From: PZPK01 sp965230795
Lineage (GTDB): Bacteria; Pseudomonadota; Gammaproteobacteria; Pseudomonadales; Oleiphilaceae
NCBI GenBank assembly: GCA_965230795.1
Contig: OZ246020.1
Location: forward strand, 3,906,001 to 3,970,000
Length of the DNA stretch: 64,000 nt
Direction: 5' to 3'
Translations under genes and position numbers: made by a program
In this document: positions 18,901 to 26,741 of the stretch, one piece after another
Layout of the letters: the number at the start of each line of letters is the position of its first letter
How positions within the stretch are numbered: the first letter of the stretch is position 1
Notes under the pieces: model-generated
The model's database searches: none
What the model was told of the DNA's origin: nothing
The model's input: only the letters and a program-made list of their open reading frames with translations

Positions 18901-19160
18901 CCCAGTGGTGGCGACAGCTTTCCAGTGCGATTGCCGGCGGACTCGGCTTTGCCACGGTACTGACGCTGCTGCTAACACCTTGCCTGCTGGTTCTCGGCGC
19001 CAATACCAGCGCTGCAATCAAACGTCGTTTTGGCAAGCAGGATAGCAGCGAACAGGAGCCCGATCTGACACCGGTATTTGTCCCGAAAGCCAGCGCGAAG
19101 CCAATCGAAAACGACACGCCTGTCACCACTGATGAAGCAACGGCCAATTCACAACATTAA
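15942..19160 (+). CDS. RND efflux pump permease (HAE1/AcrB-like)
   Basis: Inner-membrane proton-driven exporter of 1072 residues with the two-fold RND layout: TM1, large periplasmic loop, TM2-6, and the same again. Segments such as SIPKESEPDIAIPIIYV at the start and GIVVNNNIVLIDTYNFYLRE in TM10 are typical. Compared with AcrB from memory, the TM4 pair DD (407/408) reads DG in LVDGAIVV. The TM10 lysine (940) is Asn in VVNNNIV, so the proton relay differs from AcrB. Substrates cannot be told from sequence. It is coupled to the adaptor gene. Confidence 0.92.
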   Translation: MTSSRANPIDWAIQRRRAALLVLAFLLITGIAAYQSIPKESEPDIAIPIIYVSISHEGISPEDAERLLVRPMEKELKSIEGVKEMSSVASEGHASVTLEFDAGFDSDTALDDVRESVDKAKVKLPTDSDEPEVHEVNVALFPVLSMSIAGPIPERHLLHIARDLRDDLEALPGVLEVVIGGDREEVLEIIVDPLVLETYNIDFESVLTIVNRNNQLVAAGAIDSGNGRQVMKVPGVIEDLEDIMSLPIKVVGDTVVSFRDVATVRRAFKDPTGFARVNGQPALSLEVKKRVGANIIEVISQVKGIVEEKRPYWPDSLEHTYILDKSEPIKDMLQDLQNNVSSAIVMVMIVIVGALGLRSSLLVGIAIPASFLSSIMIINMMGLTLNIVVLFSLILVVGMLVDGAIVVAELATRHQDQGMAADQAYSKAAKRMSWPIIASTATTLAVFIPLIAWPGTVGEFMKFLPITVMICLAASLAVALIFLPVVGAWLGGRRKQKTARQEKSSRLMRGYVRVLKQLLRHPGKTLLATLMVLILTYVTYGIFGKGTEFFPDVEPETAQVLIHARGDLSIHEKDALLKAVEQRFYGMPELESVYARSFLQAGNGMAEDVIGAVQFQFIDWDRRRPASEILAEMREKTIDIAGIELEFRKAENGPSGGKPIQLQVSALVDEHADETVDAIRDAMDKLGGFKDVEDDRPLPGIEWRLQVDREASARFGADVALIGSAIQMITNGYRVAEFRPDDTIEEVDISIRFPQQERTLEQFDSFRIQTSKGMVPISNFVTLTPAPKTGTIKRVDGKRTITLQADVEEGMLVSERLQTLQADMAEKTMYPDVRINVKGEFEDQQETATFLGQAFLFALFLMLLILVTQFNSFYQSALVLSAIVFSTAGVLIGLLVTAQPFGIVMVGLGIIALAGIVVNNNIVLIDTYNFYLREGYTPFDAALATGELRLRPVLLTAGTTILGLIPMVMAMNIDFINREVAFGAPSTQWWRQLSSAIAGGLGFATVLTLLLTPCLLVLGANTSAAIKRRFGKQDSSEQEPDLTPVFVPKASAKPIENDTPVTTDEATANSQH

Positions 19161-19165
19161 ACCCA

Positions 19166-19423
19166 TCAAGAGTGCCAAAAAGGCTTGTTGGCTTCCTGCA
19201 AGGCATCGTATCGGCTAACGCCGATATCTTTCAGCAAGTGATCACTCATGCTTGCAAGTTGGCGGCGTTGTCGCTGCCGCTGTCGCCAGAGTCGATAGAG
19301 GGCAAACACATGTCGCCACTCCGACCAATGAGTACGGAACTGATGAAACCTGTTTCGTGAATGCTCAGGCAAAGCCTGGAAAAGATCGCGTAATCCAGCA
19401 AGTGAATGATGACTATTCGACAT
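19166..19423 (-). CDS. DUF1127 small basic protein
   Basis: An 85-residue, Arg- and Gln-rich protein. Its C-terminal half carries the DUF1127 signature (RQLASMSDHLLKDIGVSR), an arginine-rich helix followed by a short conserved tail. Small DUF1127 proteins bind RNA or modulate metabolism in alphaproteobacteria, but their role in gammaproteobacteria is unclear. The ATG is preceded by GGGAG seven bases upstream. The gene converges on the RND pump gene and diverges from the LysR gene. The N-terminal half is longer than in the minimal family. Confidence 0.8.
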   Translation of the reverse strand: MSNSHHSLAGLRDLFQALPEHSRNRFHQFRTHWSEWRHVFALYRLWRQRQRQRRQLASMSDHLLKDIGVSRYDALQEANKPFWHS

Positions 19424-19626
19424 GATATTTCTCCCGGCATGGATAATGAATCAAGGCATTCATTTGAATCCAAAGCGAGATGATGAATCCAATCGTCATT
19501 TTTAATGAGCGCCATTTGAAAATGCGATGGCAAGATCCGTTGAATTCGGCTTCAATAATAAACTGACAGGAAGCCTGCTTTTTAGGCTCTATGTCAGGAG
19601 ACCCTTTCTACCAGGAAACACCTGCA

Positions 19627-20544
19627 ATGGATCTAAACCAGCTCAAGACCCTCGTTGCTGTTGCCGAAGAAAAGCACCTGACCCGCGCAGCGGAACGGCT
19701 TTACACAAGCCAGCCTGCCGTGAGTGCCCAACTTAAAGCTCTTGAGAGTTTCCTGGGGGTTCAGCTCTTTGACCGGACACCAAAGGGCATGCGACTGACA
19801 CCGGCCGGTGAGCGCCTGTTACCGCAGGCGCGCGCCACCCTCGAATCCGCTCGATCTCTAGAAGAGTCTGCGAAATCCATCCAGGGTAAGGTAATGGGAG
19901 AACTGACGATCGGCGTCAATTCAGACATCCCGTTTCTCAGAATCCCGAAATTGCTGGAAAGTATCAGGGTCAACTTTCCCGGCATCCGGCTGACCTTCAT
20001 CAACAGTATGTCGGCGGATATCATTCCGGACATTCGTAAAAATACGCTCGATAGCGGCTTTTTCTTCGGCCCGTGTGCACTGGCAGATCTCCATGTCATC
20101 CAGGTTGCAGAAGTCGAAACCGCCATTGTCGCGCCTGCTGCGTGGCGTGATCGAGTGGAGCATGCAGATATCGAATCTTTGGCAGCGTTGTCCTGGATTT
20201 ATACCACCGACCGTTGTCCTTTCTATCTCTTAAAGGAAACCCTGTTTGCACAAAGCGCCTGCAAGCCGACGAAGGCCGTGTTTGTGGATACCGAGGACGC
20301 CATTCGCAGCCTCATCCAGGCAGAGTCAGGCATTTCCCTGCTGCGTGCTGACGATGCAGAACGGGCTGAACGCGAAGGCTGGGGCATCCGCTGGCAGGGT
20401 TCACCGCCATCCTGTGCACTCAATATTGCGGTGCGGGCAAACCGTTTACAGGAACCTCTGATTCAGGCATGGTTACATGAGCTCGCCTTGTGCTGGAATC
20501 TGCCTGATTCCCAGGACGCACAACAGGCGTTGGAAGTCATTTAG
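19627..20544 (+). CDS. LysR-family transcriptional regulator
   Basis: A 305-residue regulator with an N-terminal winged helix-turn-helix (MDLNQLKTLVAVAEEKHLTR, then AAERLYTSQPAVSAQLKALE) and a periplasmic-binding-like effector domain. The ATG at 19627 gives the canonical LysR N-terminus, with AGGAAA upstream. An ORF runs 12 codons further up but does not fit the family. It is 41 bases upstream of the desulfidase gene and so may be cotranscribed with it. It may regulate that gene or the divergent DUF1127 gene. The effector is unknown. Confidence 0.88.
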   Translation: MDLNQLKTLVAVAEEKHLTRAAERLYTSQPAVSAQLKALESFLGVQLFDRTPKGMRLTPAGERLLPQARATLESARSLEESAKSIQGKVMGELTIGVNSDIPFLRIPKLLESIRVNFPGIRLTFINSMSADIIPDIRKNTLDSGFFFGPCALADLHVIQVAEVETAIVAPAAWRDRVEHADIESLAALSWIYTTDRCPFYLLKETLFAQSACKPTKAVFVDTEDAIRSLIQAESGISLLRADDAERAEREGWGIRWQGSPPSCALNIAVRANRLQEPLIQAWLHELALCWNLPDSQDAQQALEVI

Positions 20545-20584
20545 GAAGCAAGGCAAACCACTTCAACGCGGAGATTTTGAATCA

Positions 20585-21583
20585 GTGTCACCGACAACCG
20601 CCTCCATCAACGAAACTGATGATCTCGATTCCTTTCCTGACAAAGCCCGGATTATCGTCGGAATATCCTCCTGCTTACTGGGAGAAAAAGTCCGCTTCGA
20701 TACCGGCCATAAAAAACACAGCTATATTACCGACACCCTGGGTCAGCACTTCACCTTCCGCCCTTTTTGTCCGGAAATGGCCATTGGTCTGGGCACCCCT
20801 CGTGAAACCATTCGTCTGGTACAACAGGATGATGAAATCCGCTGCGTCGGCACCAAAACCGAGACCCTGGACGTAACCGATGCGCTAAAGGAAAACGCTG
20901 AACAACAAGCCAACTGGCACCGGGATTTATGCGGCTACATCCTGAAAAAGGATTCGCCCAGCTGCGGTATGGAGCGGGTCAAGGTGTATAAGGGCTCAAT
21001 GCCTGAACGCATCGGAGCAGGAATCTATGCCCGGGTGCTGCAGGATAATTTCCCTCTGCTACCCGTCGAAGAAGAAGGACGTTTGGGTGATCCGGTATTG
21101 CGGGAAAACTTTATCAAGCGGGTCTTTACCTTTCGGCATTGGCGGGATCTGGAGTCGGAGGACATCGACATGGCAAAGCTCACCGACTTTCATGCTCAGT
21201 ACAAATACGTGCTGCTGAGCCACGACCAGCAGTCTACCCGGGATCTGGGCAAACGCCTGGCTGATGCTGCGAAAGAGCCCATTGAGCAAGTACAGCAATG
21301 GTATTTCGCCGAACTCATGCGCATCCTGAAGATCAAGGCAACGCGCAAAAACCATGTCAATGTGATGCAACACCTTCAGGGTTTTCTCAAGAATGACCTC
21401 GACAAGGAAGACAAGAAAGAACTCAGCGAAACCATCGAAAACTATCGACAAGGCCTGTTACCACTGATCGTGCCGGTCACCCTGTTGCGGCATCATTTCC
21501 GGCGCCACCCGAAACCCTTTGTGGAGCGCTCCCGTTATCTGGAACCGCACCCTTCAGAATTGATGTTGCTCAACACTCTCTAA
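20585..21583 (+). CDS. DUF523-DUF1722 fusion, tRNA 4-thiouridine desulfidase (RudS type)
   Basis: A 332-residue fusion of an N-terminal DUF523 (TudS) domain and a C-terminal DUF1722 (YbgA) domain. Three cysteines that hold the catalytic [4Fe-4S] cluster in TudS are visible in GISSCLLGEK, FCPEMAIGLG and DSPSCGMERVK. DUF523-DUF1722 proteins of this type are reported to strip sulfur from 4-thiouridine in tRNA, the near-UV photosensor. That fits a location beside a photolyase and singlet-oxygen cluster. I take the GTG at 20585 (GGAG 11 bases upstream). A longer ORF from 20477 overlaps the LysR gene and has no family match. Confidence 0.8.
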   Translation: MSPTTASINETDDLDSFPDKARIIVGISSCLLGEKVRFDTGHKKHSYITDTLGQHFTFRPFCPEMAIGLGTPRETIRLVQQDDEIRCVGTKTETLDVTDALKENAEQQANWHRDLCGYILKKDSPSCGMERVKVYKGSMPERIGAGIYARVLQDNFPLLPVEEEGRLGDPVLRENFIKRVFTFRHWRDLESEDIDMAKLTDFHAQYKYVLLSHDQQSTRDLGKRLADAAKEPIEQVQQWYFAELMRILKIKATRKNHVNVMQHLQGFLKNDLDKEDKKELSETIENYRQGLLPLIVPVTLLRHHFRRHPKPFVERSRYLEPHPSELMLLNTL

Positions 21584-21660
21584 TCCAGCACAATCCTGCT
21601 CTTTACTTGACCGCCTCCGAGCAGATAGAACATCAACAGCCCGATAGGGACACCCCAAGA

Positions 21661-22071
21661 ATGGCGACAAATCTGATATTACTCCCCATGTGCGCGCACA
21701 TGTTTCTGGTGCTATCACTGTATATTGTACTGGCAATGCGCAAGGCTGCGATCGCACGCAGCGGCAAGGTGGATCTTAAGGCTGCAGCACTGAACAATCG
21801 CGCCTGGCCCGAGAACGTGGTTCGGGTCTCCAACAACATTGCCAATCAGTTTGAAACTCCGGTACTGTTTTACGCGCTAACTTTTGCAATCATAATGGTT
21901 GATCGGGTGGATGCTGTTTCAATGGGACTTGCCAGCGCATATGTGGTGTTACGATTTGCCCATGCCTGGGTGCACATTCGCAGCAACCATGTACCCTATC
22001 GCATGCCTCTGTTTGCGGCATCGATTCTGCTCTTGCTGGGCATGCTGATTTATGTGGTGTCAGGACTGTAA
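21661..22071 (+). CDS. MAPEG-family membrane protein
   Basis: A 136-residue protein with four hydrophobic helices. Features typical of MAPEG (membrane-associated eicosanoid/glutathione metabolism) proteins are RVSNNIANQFETPVLFYAL and the RFAHAWVHIRSN segment. Eukaryotic members act on glutathione and lipid peroxides. Bacterial ones are mostly uncharacterised. The start at 21661 begins directly before the first helix. An ORF extends 18 codons upstream without support. It lies 77 bases after the desulfidase gene on the same strand. A lipid-peroxide or glutathione role would suit the neighbourhood but is inference. Confidence 0.8.
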   Translation: MATNLILLPMCAHMFLVLSLYIVLAMRKAAIARSGKVDLKAAALNNRAWPENVVRVSNNIANQFETPVLFYALTFAIIMVDRVDAVSMGLASAYVVLRFAHAWVHIRSNHVPYRMPLFAASILLLLGMLIYVVSGL

Positions 22072-22132
22072 AAACGAGAGTCCTCATCCTTACTAATAGA
22101 TTCAAACCATCGATACAGAGATAAAGCCCACC

Positions 22133-22753
22133 ATGTATAAGCGTCTCTCCTGCAAACACGACCTGTCCACTACGTTTCAGAACGGCGGCCAGGTCATCAT
22201 GCTCATTCTAGCCATCATTCTCTTGGCCGGTTGCTCCACAAGAGATCTGGACAGCGCGTTGACGGGCTCCACTGCACAGCGCCTGGTCACCCACAGTATC
22301 GACGATCTGATTTCAGACTTGCCCGAAGAGGAGTTCGAAGCCTATCGTGGCGGTCGACTCTACCTGAACACGCACTTTGTGGAAGAGTCAGGGGTCAAAC
22401 ACTACGCGGACAGCCGCCTCAAACATGAGCTTGAACAGCGCTTCGGTATCACCGTTGTGGACTCACCCGACGAGGCAGAATACATTCTCAGCGTGTTCTA
22501 CACTTCGTTGGCCACTGACCACGATAACTTTGGTATCTCACTCCACCTCGGATACATCCCCGGTTTTGATGACAGTTCCCGTCTGAATATATTGACCCTG
22601 GAAAAGTTTCACGGCATTGCAGAAATGTATTATTACGTGGGTGAAGCTGACGCGCAGGCTCGCAGTAAGGTGATGCAGGCACGTACCAAAACAGATGCAT
22701 TGGGATTGCCGTTTATCACCATCCCATTGAGTAATGTTGATCGCGACGAATAG
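22133..22753 (+). CDS. Putative lipoprotein, unknown family
   Basis: A 206-residue protein with a hydrophobic segment ending in the lipobox LLAGC (Cys at about 34). A second ATG at 22199 has AGG upstream but would leave only ten residues before the lipobox, so the longer form is preferred. The mature part has alternating charged and hydrophobic segments, including GGRLYLNTHFVEESGVKHYADS and HLGYIPGFDD. It resembles small outer-membrane lipoproteins that report envelope state, but I do not recognise a family. It is the last rightward gene before the long leftward operon. Confidence 0.6.
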   Translation: MYKRLSCKHDLSTTFQNGGQVIMLILAIILLAGCSTRDLDSALTGSTAQRLVTHSIDDLISDLPEEEFEAYRGGRLYLNTHFVEESGVKHYADSRLKHELEQRFGITVVDSPDEAEYILSVFYTSLATDHDNFGISLHLGYIPGFDDSSRLNILTLEKFHGIAEMYYYVGEADAQARSKVMQARTKTDALGLPFITIPLSNVDRDE

Positions 22754-22770
22754 ACCGGGAAAAACCCGGT
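22754..22770. terminator. GC-rich hairpin between convergent genes
   Basis: ACCGGG and CCCGGT pair around a loop of five A bases just after the lipoprotein stop. There is no clear T run on either strand, so termination may be weak or factor-assisted. Confidence 0.4.
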
Positions 22771-22791
22771 GAGCCGCTCAGTATGCCGAGC

Positions 22792-23181
22792 TTACTGGGC
22801 GTGTGAACTATCATGACTGCCTCGGCATCGAATCCAGCTCGTCCACAGTACAGCTGCCAATATGAATTCCAAAACCGCCAGTCCGAGTGCGCCAGATGGA
22901 TAGTCATACATGGTGACACTGGTTAATCTGGCGACAAACAATACCAGAGAAAACACCGCCGCGAACAACAGGGCGGCTTCAACGTAGCGAGGAATTCTGG
23001 CACACAACACCATCGCCAGACCGAGCCCCAATTGCAGGCCTCCATATACACTGATGTATTCGGAATGGGCCAGACCACTTTGCAAGTTCATCCCCAGAAA
23101 AGATAGCACTGTCTGCATCATGGCCAGACACCAGAGACCCGATAGTATGTATAGCAACCCGACAAGACCCAGGGTCAACAT
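22792..23181 (-). CDS. Small membrane protein, DUF4345-like
   Basis: A 129-residue protein with four predicted transmembrane helices. It has the central YISVYGGLQLGLGLAMVL pattern seen in DUF4345-type small membrane proteins. The function of the family is unknown. It is the last gene of the eleven-gene leftward run and starts 3 bases after the previous stop, so it is almost certainly cotranscribed with the fatty-acid-modifying genes. That position suggests a membrane-lipid or envelope role. Confidence 0.65.
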   Translation of the reverse strand: MLTLGLVGLLYILSGLWCLAMMQTVLSFLGMNLQSGLAHSEYISVYGGLQLGLGLAMVLCARIPRYVEAALLFAAVFSLVLFVARLTSVTMYDYPSGALGLAVLEFILAAVLWTSWIRCRGSHDSSHAQ

Positions 23182-23184
23182 GCT

Positions 23185-23949
23185 TTATCTTCCTGCTTCT
23201 AAGGCTGCATTAATCAGGGGAGCTTCGAGGTACTCATAACGGATTCGCGCACGATAGTTTTCTCCCAGACCACGACTGTTCTGAACCTTCTCAATGTTCG
23301 TCAAACCCACAAACTCGACAAGGCGACGACTCTTGCGATCATAAGCCAGTTCGATAGGATCCACCAACATACGCACAAACCAGTTACTGGGCCGAATGAC
23401 AAAGCTAACCTCATCCGCGTCAGCATCAATCATCTCGATCCTGAGATTCACAAACTGGCCTCGAGTCAGAGCCAGGAACTCAAACTCCAGACTCTCACCG
23501 GACAGCAGAGACTGCCAATATTGTTGTACCAGACGATCAAAACCGGCATCAATAACCTGCGGCGCTTCTGGATTGATGGACAGCTCTTCCTCCAGGGCAT
23601 CGTCATCGTCCCGCACTCGTAAACGGATACTCTGATCCCGCCACTCAACCTGTGTAACATCACCTGTACGCTGGTCCTCGAAGGTCAACGCAGGCATCAG
23701 CGCATTGCTTGAAAAGTCCAGTTTCTTTTTTGCCATATCATTGCCGTCGGGATCCACATAACGAACTTGGGACGACTGATAGAGCCCTCGGGGAGACTTC
23801 TGTATGTGATGATGTTCTGTGTACAGCACTTCGCCACTGTCCAGCGCACTTGCGATACCCGTGAACAGCACATCGCCAGCCCAGCTTGAGCTACTTACCA
23901 CCAGCAAGGCTGCCACACATTTCAGGGAACGCAAAACAGACATCAACAT
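23185..23949 (-). CDS. Secreted protein of unknown function in the stress operon
   Basis: A 254-residue protein with a signal peptide (MLMSVLRSLKCVAALLVVSS, cleavage near SSWAGD). The mature part looks like a periplasmic lipocalin-like or outer-membrane-associated beta domain of about 230 residues, with repeated acidic and aromatic strands (LYTEHHHIQKSPRGLYQSSQ). I do not recognise the family. The start at 23949 lies 4 bases after the DUF2878 stop. The ORF extends 23 codons upstream into that gene without a signal. Its conserved place in such operons could be tested. A periplasmic lipid carrier is one guess only. Confidence 0.6.
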   Translation of the reverse strand: MLMSVLRSLKCVAALLVVSSSSWAGDVLFTGIASALDSGEVLYTEHHHIQKSPRGLYQSSQVRYVDPDGNDMAKKKLDFSSNALMPALTFEDQRTGDVTQVEWRDQSIRLRVRDDDDALEEELSINPEAPQVIDAGFDRLVQQYWQSLLSGESLEFEFLALTRGQFVNLRIEMIDADADEVSFVIRPSNWFVRMLVDPIELAYDRKSRRLVEFVGLTNIEKVQNSRGLGENYRARIRYEYLEAPLINAALEAGR

Positions 23950-23953
23950 GCCA

Positions 23954-24466
23954 CTATACCGTAATTGTTTTCGCGGAACCGGTGTTGAGGAGGTGTGAGG
24001 CCAGAAAGGCGAAGCCACCCCAGAACAGCGCTGTCAGCCACAGCATTTCAGTCTCCAGAGACAGGGCTCCGAGACGGGAACCGGCCCAATAGGACGTCGG
24101 CCCAGCCAGCGCACTAGCCAGCGTGAACCACAGTGCGTTGCGGCGAAGCCAATCAAGCGATGCCACCAGCGTCATCACAAAACCCAGCCACAGACACGCC
24201 AGCCAAAGGGGCAAAGTACCCAAAGCGACCATGGTAGTATCATCAAACAGATAGATGCCGCCGCGGGTCATCATGCCATCAAAAACCATACCCAGCCCGG
24301 CCAGCACAAGGAGTTTTTGCCATGGCACCGCAGGACCGGGAGCGAGGTAAAGATGCATCACCAGCACCACCAGTACTGCGAGAGCGGCGGGCCAACCAAG
24401 GAGTACCGCAGCAAACCACAGGAGCTGGAAAAGCACAGCATTGATCAGCACATGACGCGTGTTCAT
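23954..24466 (-). CDS. DUF2878 membrane protein
   Basis: A 170-residue integral membrane protein with about five hydrophobic helices. It carries the DUF2878 features NAVLFQLLWFAAVLLGWP and GMVFDGMMTRGGIYLF. The ATG at 24466 has AGGAG eight bases upstream, which favours it over the ATG at 24496. DUF2878 genes commonly travel with cfa-like methyltransferase, DUF1365 and amine-oxidase-like genes. The function is unknown. It is 63 bases after the Cfa-family gene in the same operon. Confidence 0.85.
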   Translation of the reverse strand: MNTRHVLINAVLFQLLWFAAVLLGWPAALAVLVVLVMHLYLAPGPAVPWQKLLVLAGLGMVFDGMMTRGGIYLFDDTTMVALGTLPLWLACLWLGFVMTLVASLDWLRRNALWFTLASALAGPTSYWAGSRLGALSLETEMLWLTALFWGGFAFLASHLLNTGSAKTITV

Positions 24467-24529
24467 AGCCTGCTCTCCTGAATGGTGCTGTTGCATTCGA
24501 CTATACCGAACTTCCCCAGCCGCCTGAGC

Positions 24530-25816
24530 CTATAACAACCGCGACAACGCTTCTGTCCGGCACTGGGGTTTGGCGAACACCAGATGCGAGACGCCAATGG
24601 CTCGCTCGTTGAATCCCCCTTCACAATAGCTCAGGTAGAACTCCCACATACGAATGAAGGTTTCGTCGTAGCCCAGGGCTCTGACCTGATCCTGTTTCGC
24701 CATAAAGGTTTCACGCCAGGCTCTCAGGGTCATGGCGTAGTGCTCGGCAAAATCCTCGGCGCCGACACAACGCAGATCCGAAGCCTTCATGGATGAAGTA
24801 AGCAAGGCCTGAATGGATGGAATGCAACTACCCGGGAAAATATAACGCTGGATAAAGTCGACATCGCGCTTGGCCTTCTCGTAACGCTGATCCTCGATCG
24901 TGATCGCCTGAATCAGCATCAGACCATCGGGTTTCAGCAGCGAAGCACAGGTATCAAAAAAAGTATCAAAATACTTCCAGCCCACGGCTTCGATCATCTC
25001 AATGGAAACCAGCTTGTCGAAACGACCTTCGAGATTGCGATAGTCCTGTTTTAACAGTGTGATTCGATCTTCAAGTCCCGCCTCGGCAACCCTTTGCCTG
25101 GCAAGCTGATACTGGTTTTCCGAGATGGTTGTAGTGGTCACATGACAGCCATAGTGTTTGGCAGCATGCAGTGCGAAGCCTCCCCACCCGGTTCCAATTT
25201 CAATCACATGATCGTCCGGACCGAGATCCAGTTTCTGACAGATCAGGTCGAGCTTGTAACGTGAAGCTTCCTCCATGCTTGCGTCCCGTGAGGGAAAGAT
25301 CCCGGACGAATACATCATGGTGGGGTCGAGGAACAGTTCGAAAAAGTCATTGCCCAGATCATAGTGAGCGGCGATGTTGCGTTTCGAACCCCGCTCAGTG
25401 TTCTGATTCATTCGGTGCAATAGCTTCAAAACAGGCTTCGACACCCTGGCCATGCCACCTTCCAGCTGATCGAGAATATCCATATTCCGTACCATCAACC
25501 GCACCAGACGCGTCAAATCCGGCGTTGACCAGTCACCCGTCATATAAGCCTCGGCAGCACCGATACTGCCACCAGTCATTACGTCCACATAGAAATGGGG
25601 ATCGTTCACAACCAGTTCGCCATAGAGTGGATGCGCACGATCAAGCTGCTCACCGAATTCATGCCTCGCCGGTCCCTCAATCACAGCGAGACAGCCGGTG
25701 TGAAGCGCCTTAAGTTTGTTAAGAACCAGACTTCGGGCAACACTCTTTAAACCCAAAGCCAACTTTCGCGGCGTGGAAGGTTTGCGTATTTCAATGGAAC
25801 CGGCAGATCCACTCAT
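24530..25816 (-). CDS. cfa: Cfa-family SAM-dependent fatty-acyl methyltransferase
   Basis: A 428-residue member of the cyclopropane fatty-acyl-phospholipid synthase family. HYDLGNDFFELFLDPTMMY lies at 151-169 and the SAM-binding EIGTGWGG at 206-213. Compared with E. coli Cfa from memory, residues that bind the catalytic bicarbonate are changed. The YSCAYW cysteine is Ser (Ser171 in YSSGIF), and the LLHTI histidine is Gln (Gln303 in LIQAIT). The Glu of MFEHVG is kept in MIEAVG. It may therefore add a methyl group or feed a furan-fatty-acid route rather than close a cyclopropane ring. It lies in the operon with DUF1365 and a flavin oxidoreductase. Confidence 0.88.
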   Translation of the reverse strand: MSGSAGSIEIRKPSTPRKLALGLKSVARSLVLNKLKALHTGCLAVIEGPARHEFGEQLDRAHPLYGELVVNDPHFYVDVMTGGSIGAAEAYMTGDWSTPDLTRLVRLMVRNMDILDQLEGGMARVSKPVLKLLHRMNQNTERGSKRNIAAHYDLGNDFFELFLDPTMMYSSGIFPSRDASMEEASRYKLDLICQKLDLGPDDHVIEIGTGWGGFALHAAKHYGCHVTTTTISENQYQLARQRVAEAGLEDRITLLKQDYRNLEGRFDKLVSIEMIEAVGWKYFDTFFDTCASLLKPDGLMLIQAITIEDQRYEKAKRDVDFIQRYIFPGSCIPSIQALLTSSMKASDLRCVGAEDFAEHYAMTLRAWRETFMAKQDQVRALGYDETFIRMWEFYLSYCEGGFNERAIGVSHLVFAKPQCRTEALSRLL

Positions 25817-25862
25817 GTTTATCCCCTGTCTTTGCTAGCCTGGCGAAGCGGAATTCCGCGCC

Positions 25863-26741
25863 CTAGGCATCATTTGCTTGCGGTAATGGTTGCGTTGAAT
25901 CGCGTTTACTATCCGGGTGGTCGTAGAAGGGCATACGTTTCAACCAGAGTTTTAGCGCTTGCCAATAAATTCCCGTTACCACCGATACGGTCATCAGAGG
26001 GAAACGGATCAGGGTGCGCCCTAGCTTGTGCTCCAGGCTGTGTCGCTGCAGGTACATTGTTGCGTCGAAGTGCTTCTCCACCTTGCCATCAGCATTCTCC
26101 ATCGTGTTGTTCATGTGCACGCGCACCGCCGAACCCGGTTCCGAGAAACGCCAGTCGTAGGCCATGTCCATAGGATTGAAGGGAGAGACATGAAAGGCCT
26201 TGTCAAAGGCGAAGTGATGAGTCGCCCGCCCATGTTTACCATAGTGCATGCCCGGCACACTCTGACCCAAAGGCAGAACATAGCTGTGACGCTCTCCCCA
26301 GGGGGTGTTGGTGATCTCCGCCAGGATCGCGACCAGGGTATCGTCGGGACCAAAACAGTAATAAAAACTCACCGGATTAAAGATGATATTGAAAAAACGT
26401 GGATGGCTGAGCTGACACACCCGTGCAATCGAAGGGGTTTCCAGATCATGCTCGGCAAACCAGTCGCTTACGGAGGCAATCACAGCAGTCTTCAAACAAT
26501 TTTGTTCCGGTTTGAAATAGTCGAATCGACGCCAACTGAGGACATTAAAGCGCTCTAGCGAACAGTACCATTTGCTGCGGGCAAACTGATCCAGCTCATC
26601 CAGATCCAGATACAACATGAACAGCGGATAGGTGAAGGCATGGGGTTTGGGTACAAATCTTCGATGACGAACCCAGCCACGAAACAACGCACTGTGTTTC
26701 AAGGAAGCAGTCTGAAAGGATTCAGCTTCAGCGGTTTTCAT
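25863..26741 (-). CDS. DUF1365 protein
   Basis: A 292-residue DUF1365 protein. Typical segments are RGWVRHRRFVPKPHAFTYPL near the N-terminus, NIIFNPVSFYYCFG in the middle, and HYGKHGRATHHFAFDKAFHV. These proteins occur next to cfa-like methyltransferase and flavin oxidoreductase genes in ChrR-type stress operons. Their biochemical role has not been settled. Its start overlaps the stop of the upstream oxidoreductase by 4 bases, so the two proteins are probably made in fixed ratio and may work together on membrane fatty acids. Confidence 0.9.
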   Translation of the reverse strand: MKTAEAESFQTASLKHSALFRGWVRHRRFVPKPHAFTYPLFMLYLDLDELDQFARSKWYCSLERFNVLSWRRFDYFKPEQNCLKTAVIASVSDWFAEHDLETPSIARVCQLSHPRFFNIIFNPVSFYYCFGPDDTLVAILAEITNTPWGERHSYVLPLGQSVPGMHYGKHGRATHHFAFDKAFHVSPFNPMDMAYDWRFSEPGSAVRVHMNNTMENADGKVEKHFDATMYLQRHSLEHKLGRTLIRFPLMTVSVVTGIYWQALKLWLKRMPFYDHPDSKRDSTQPLPQANDA

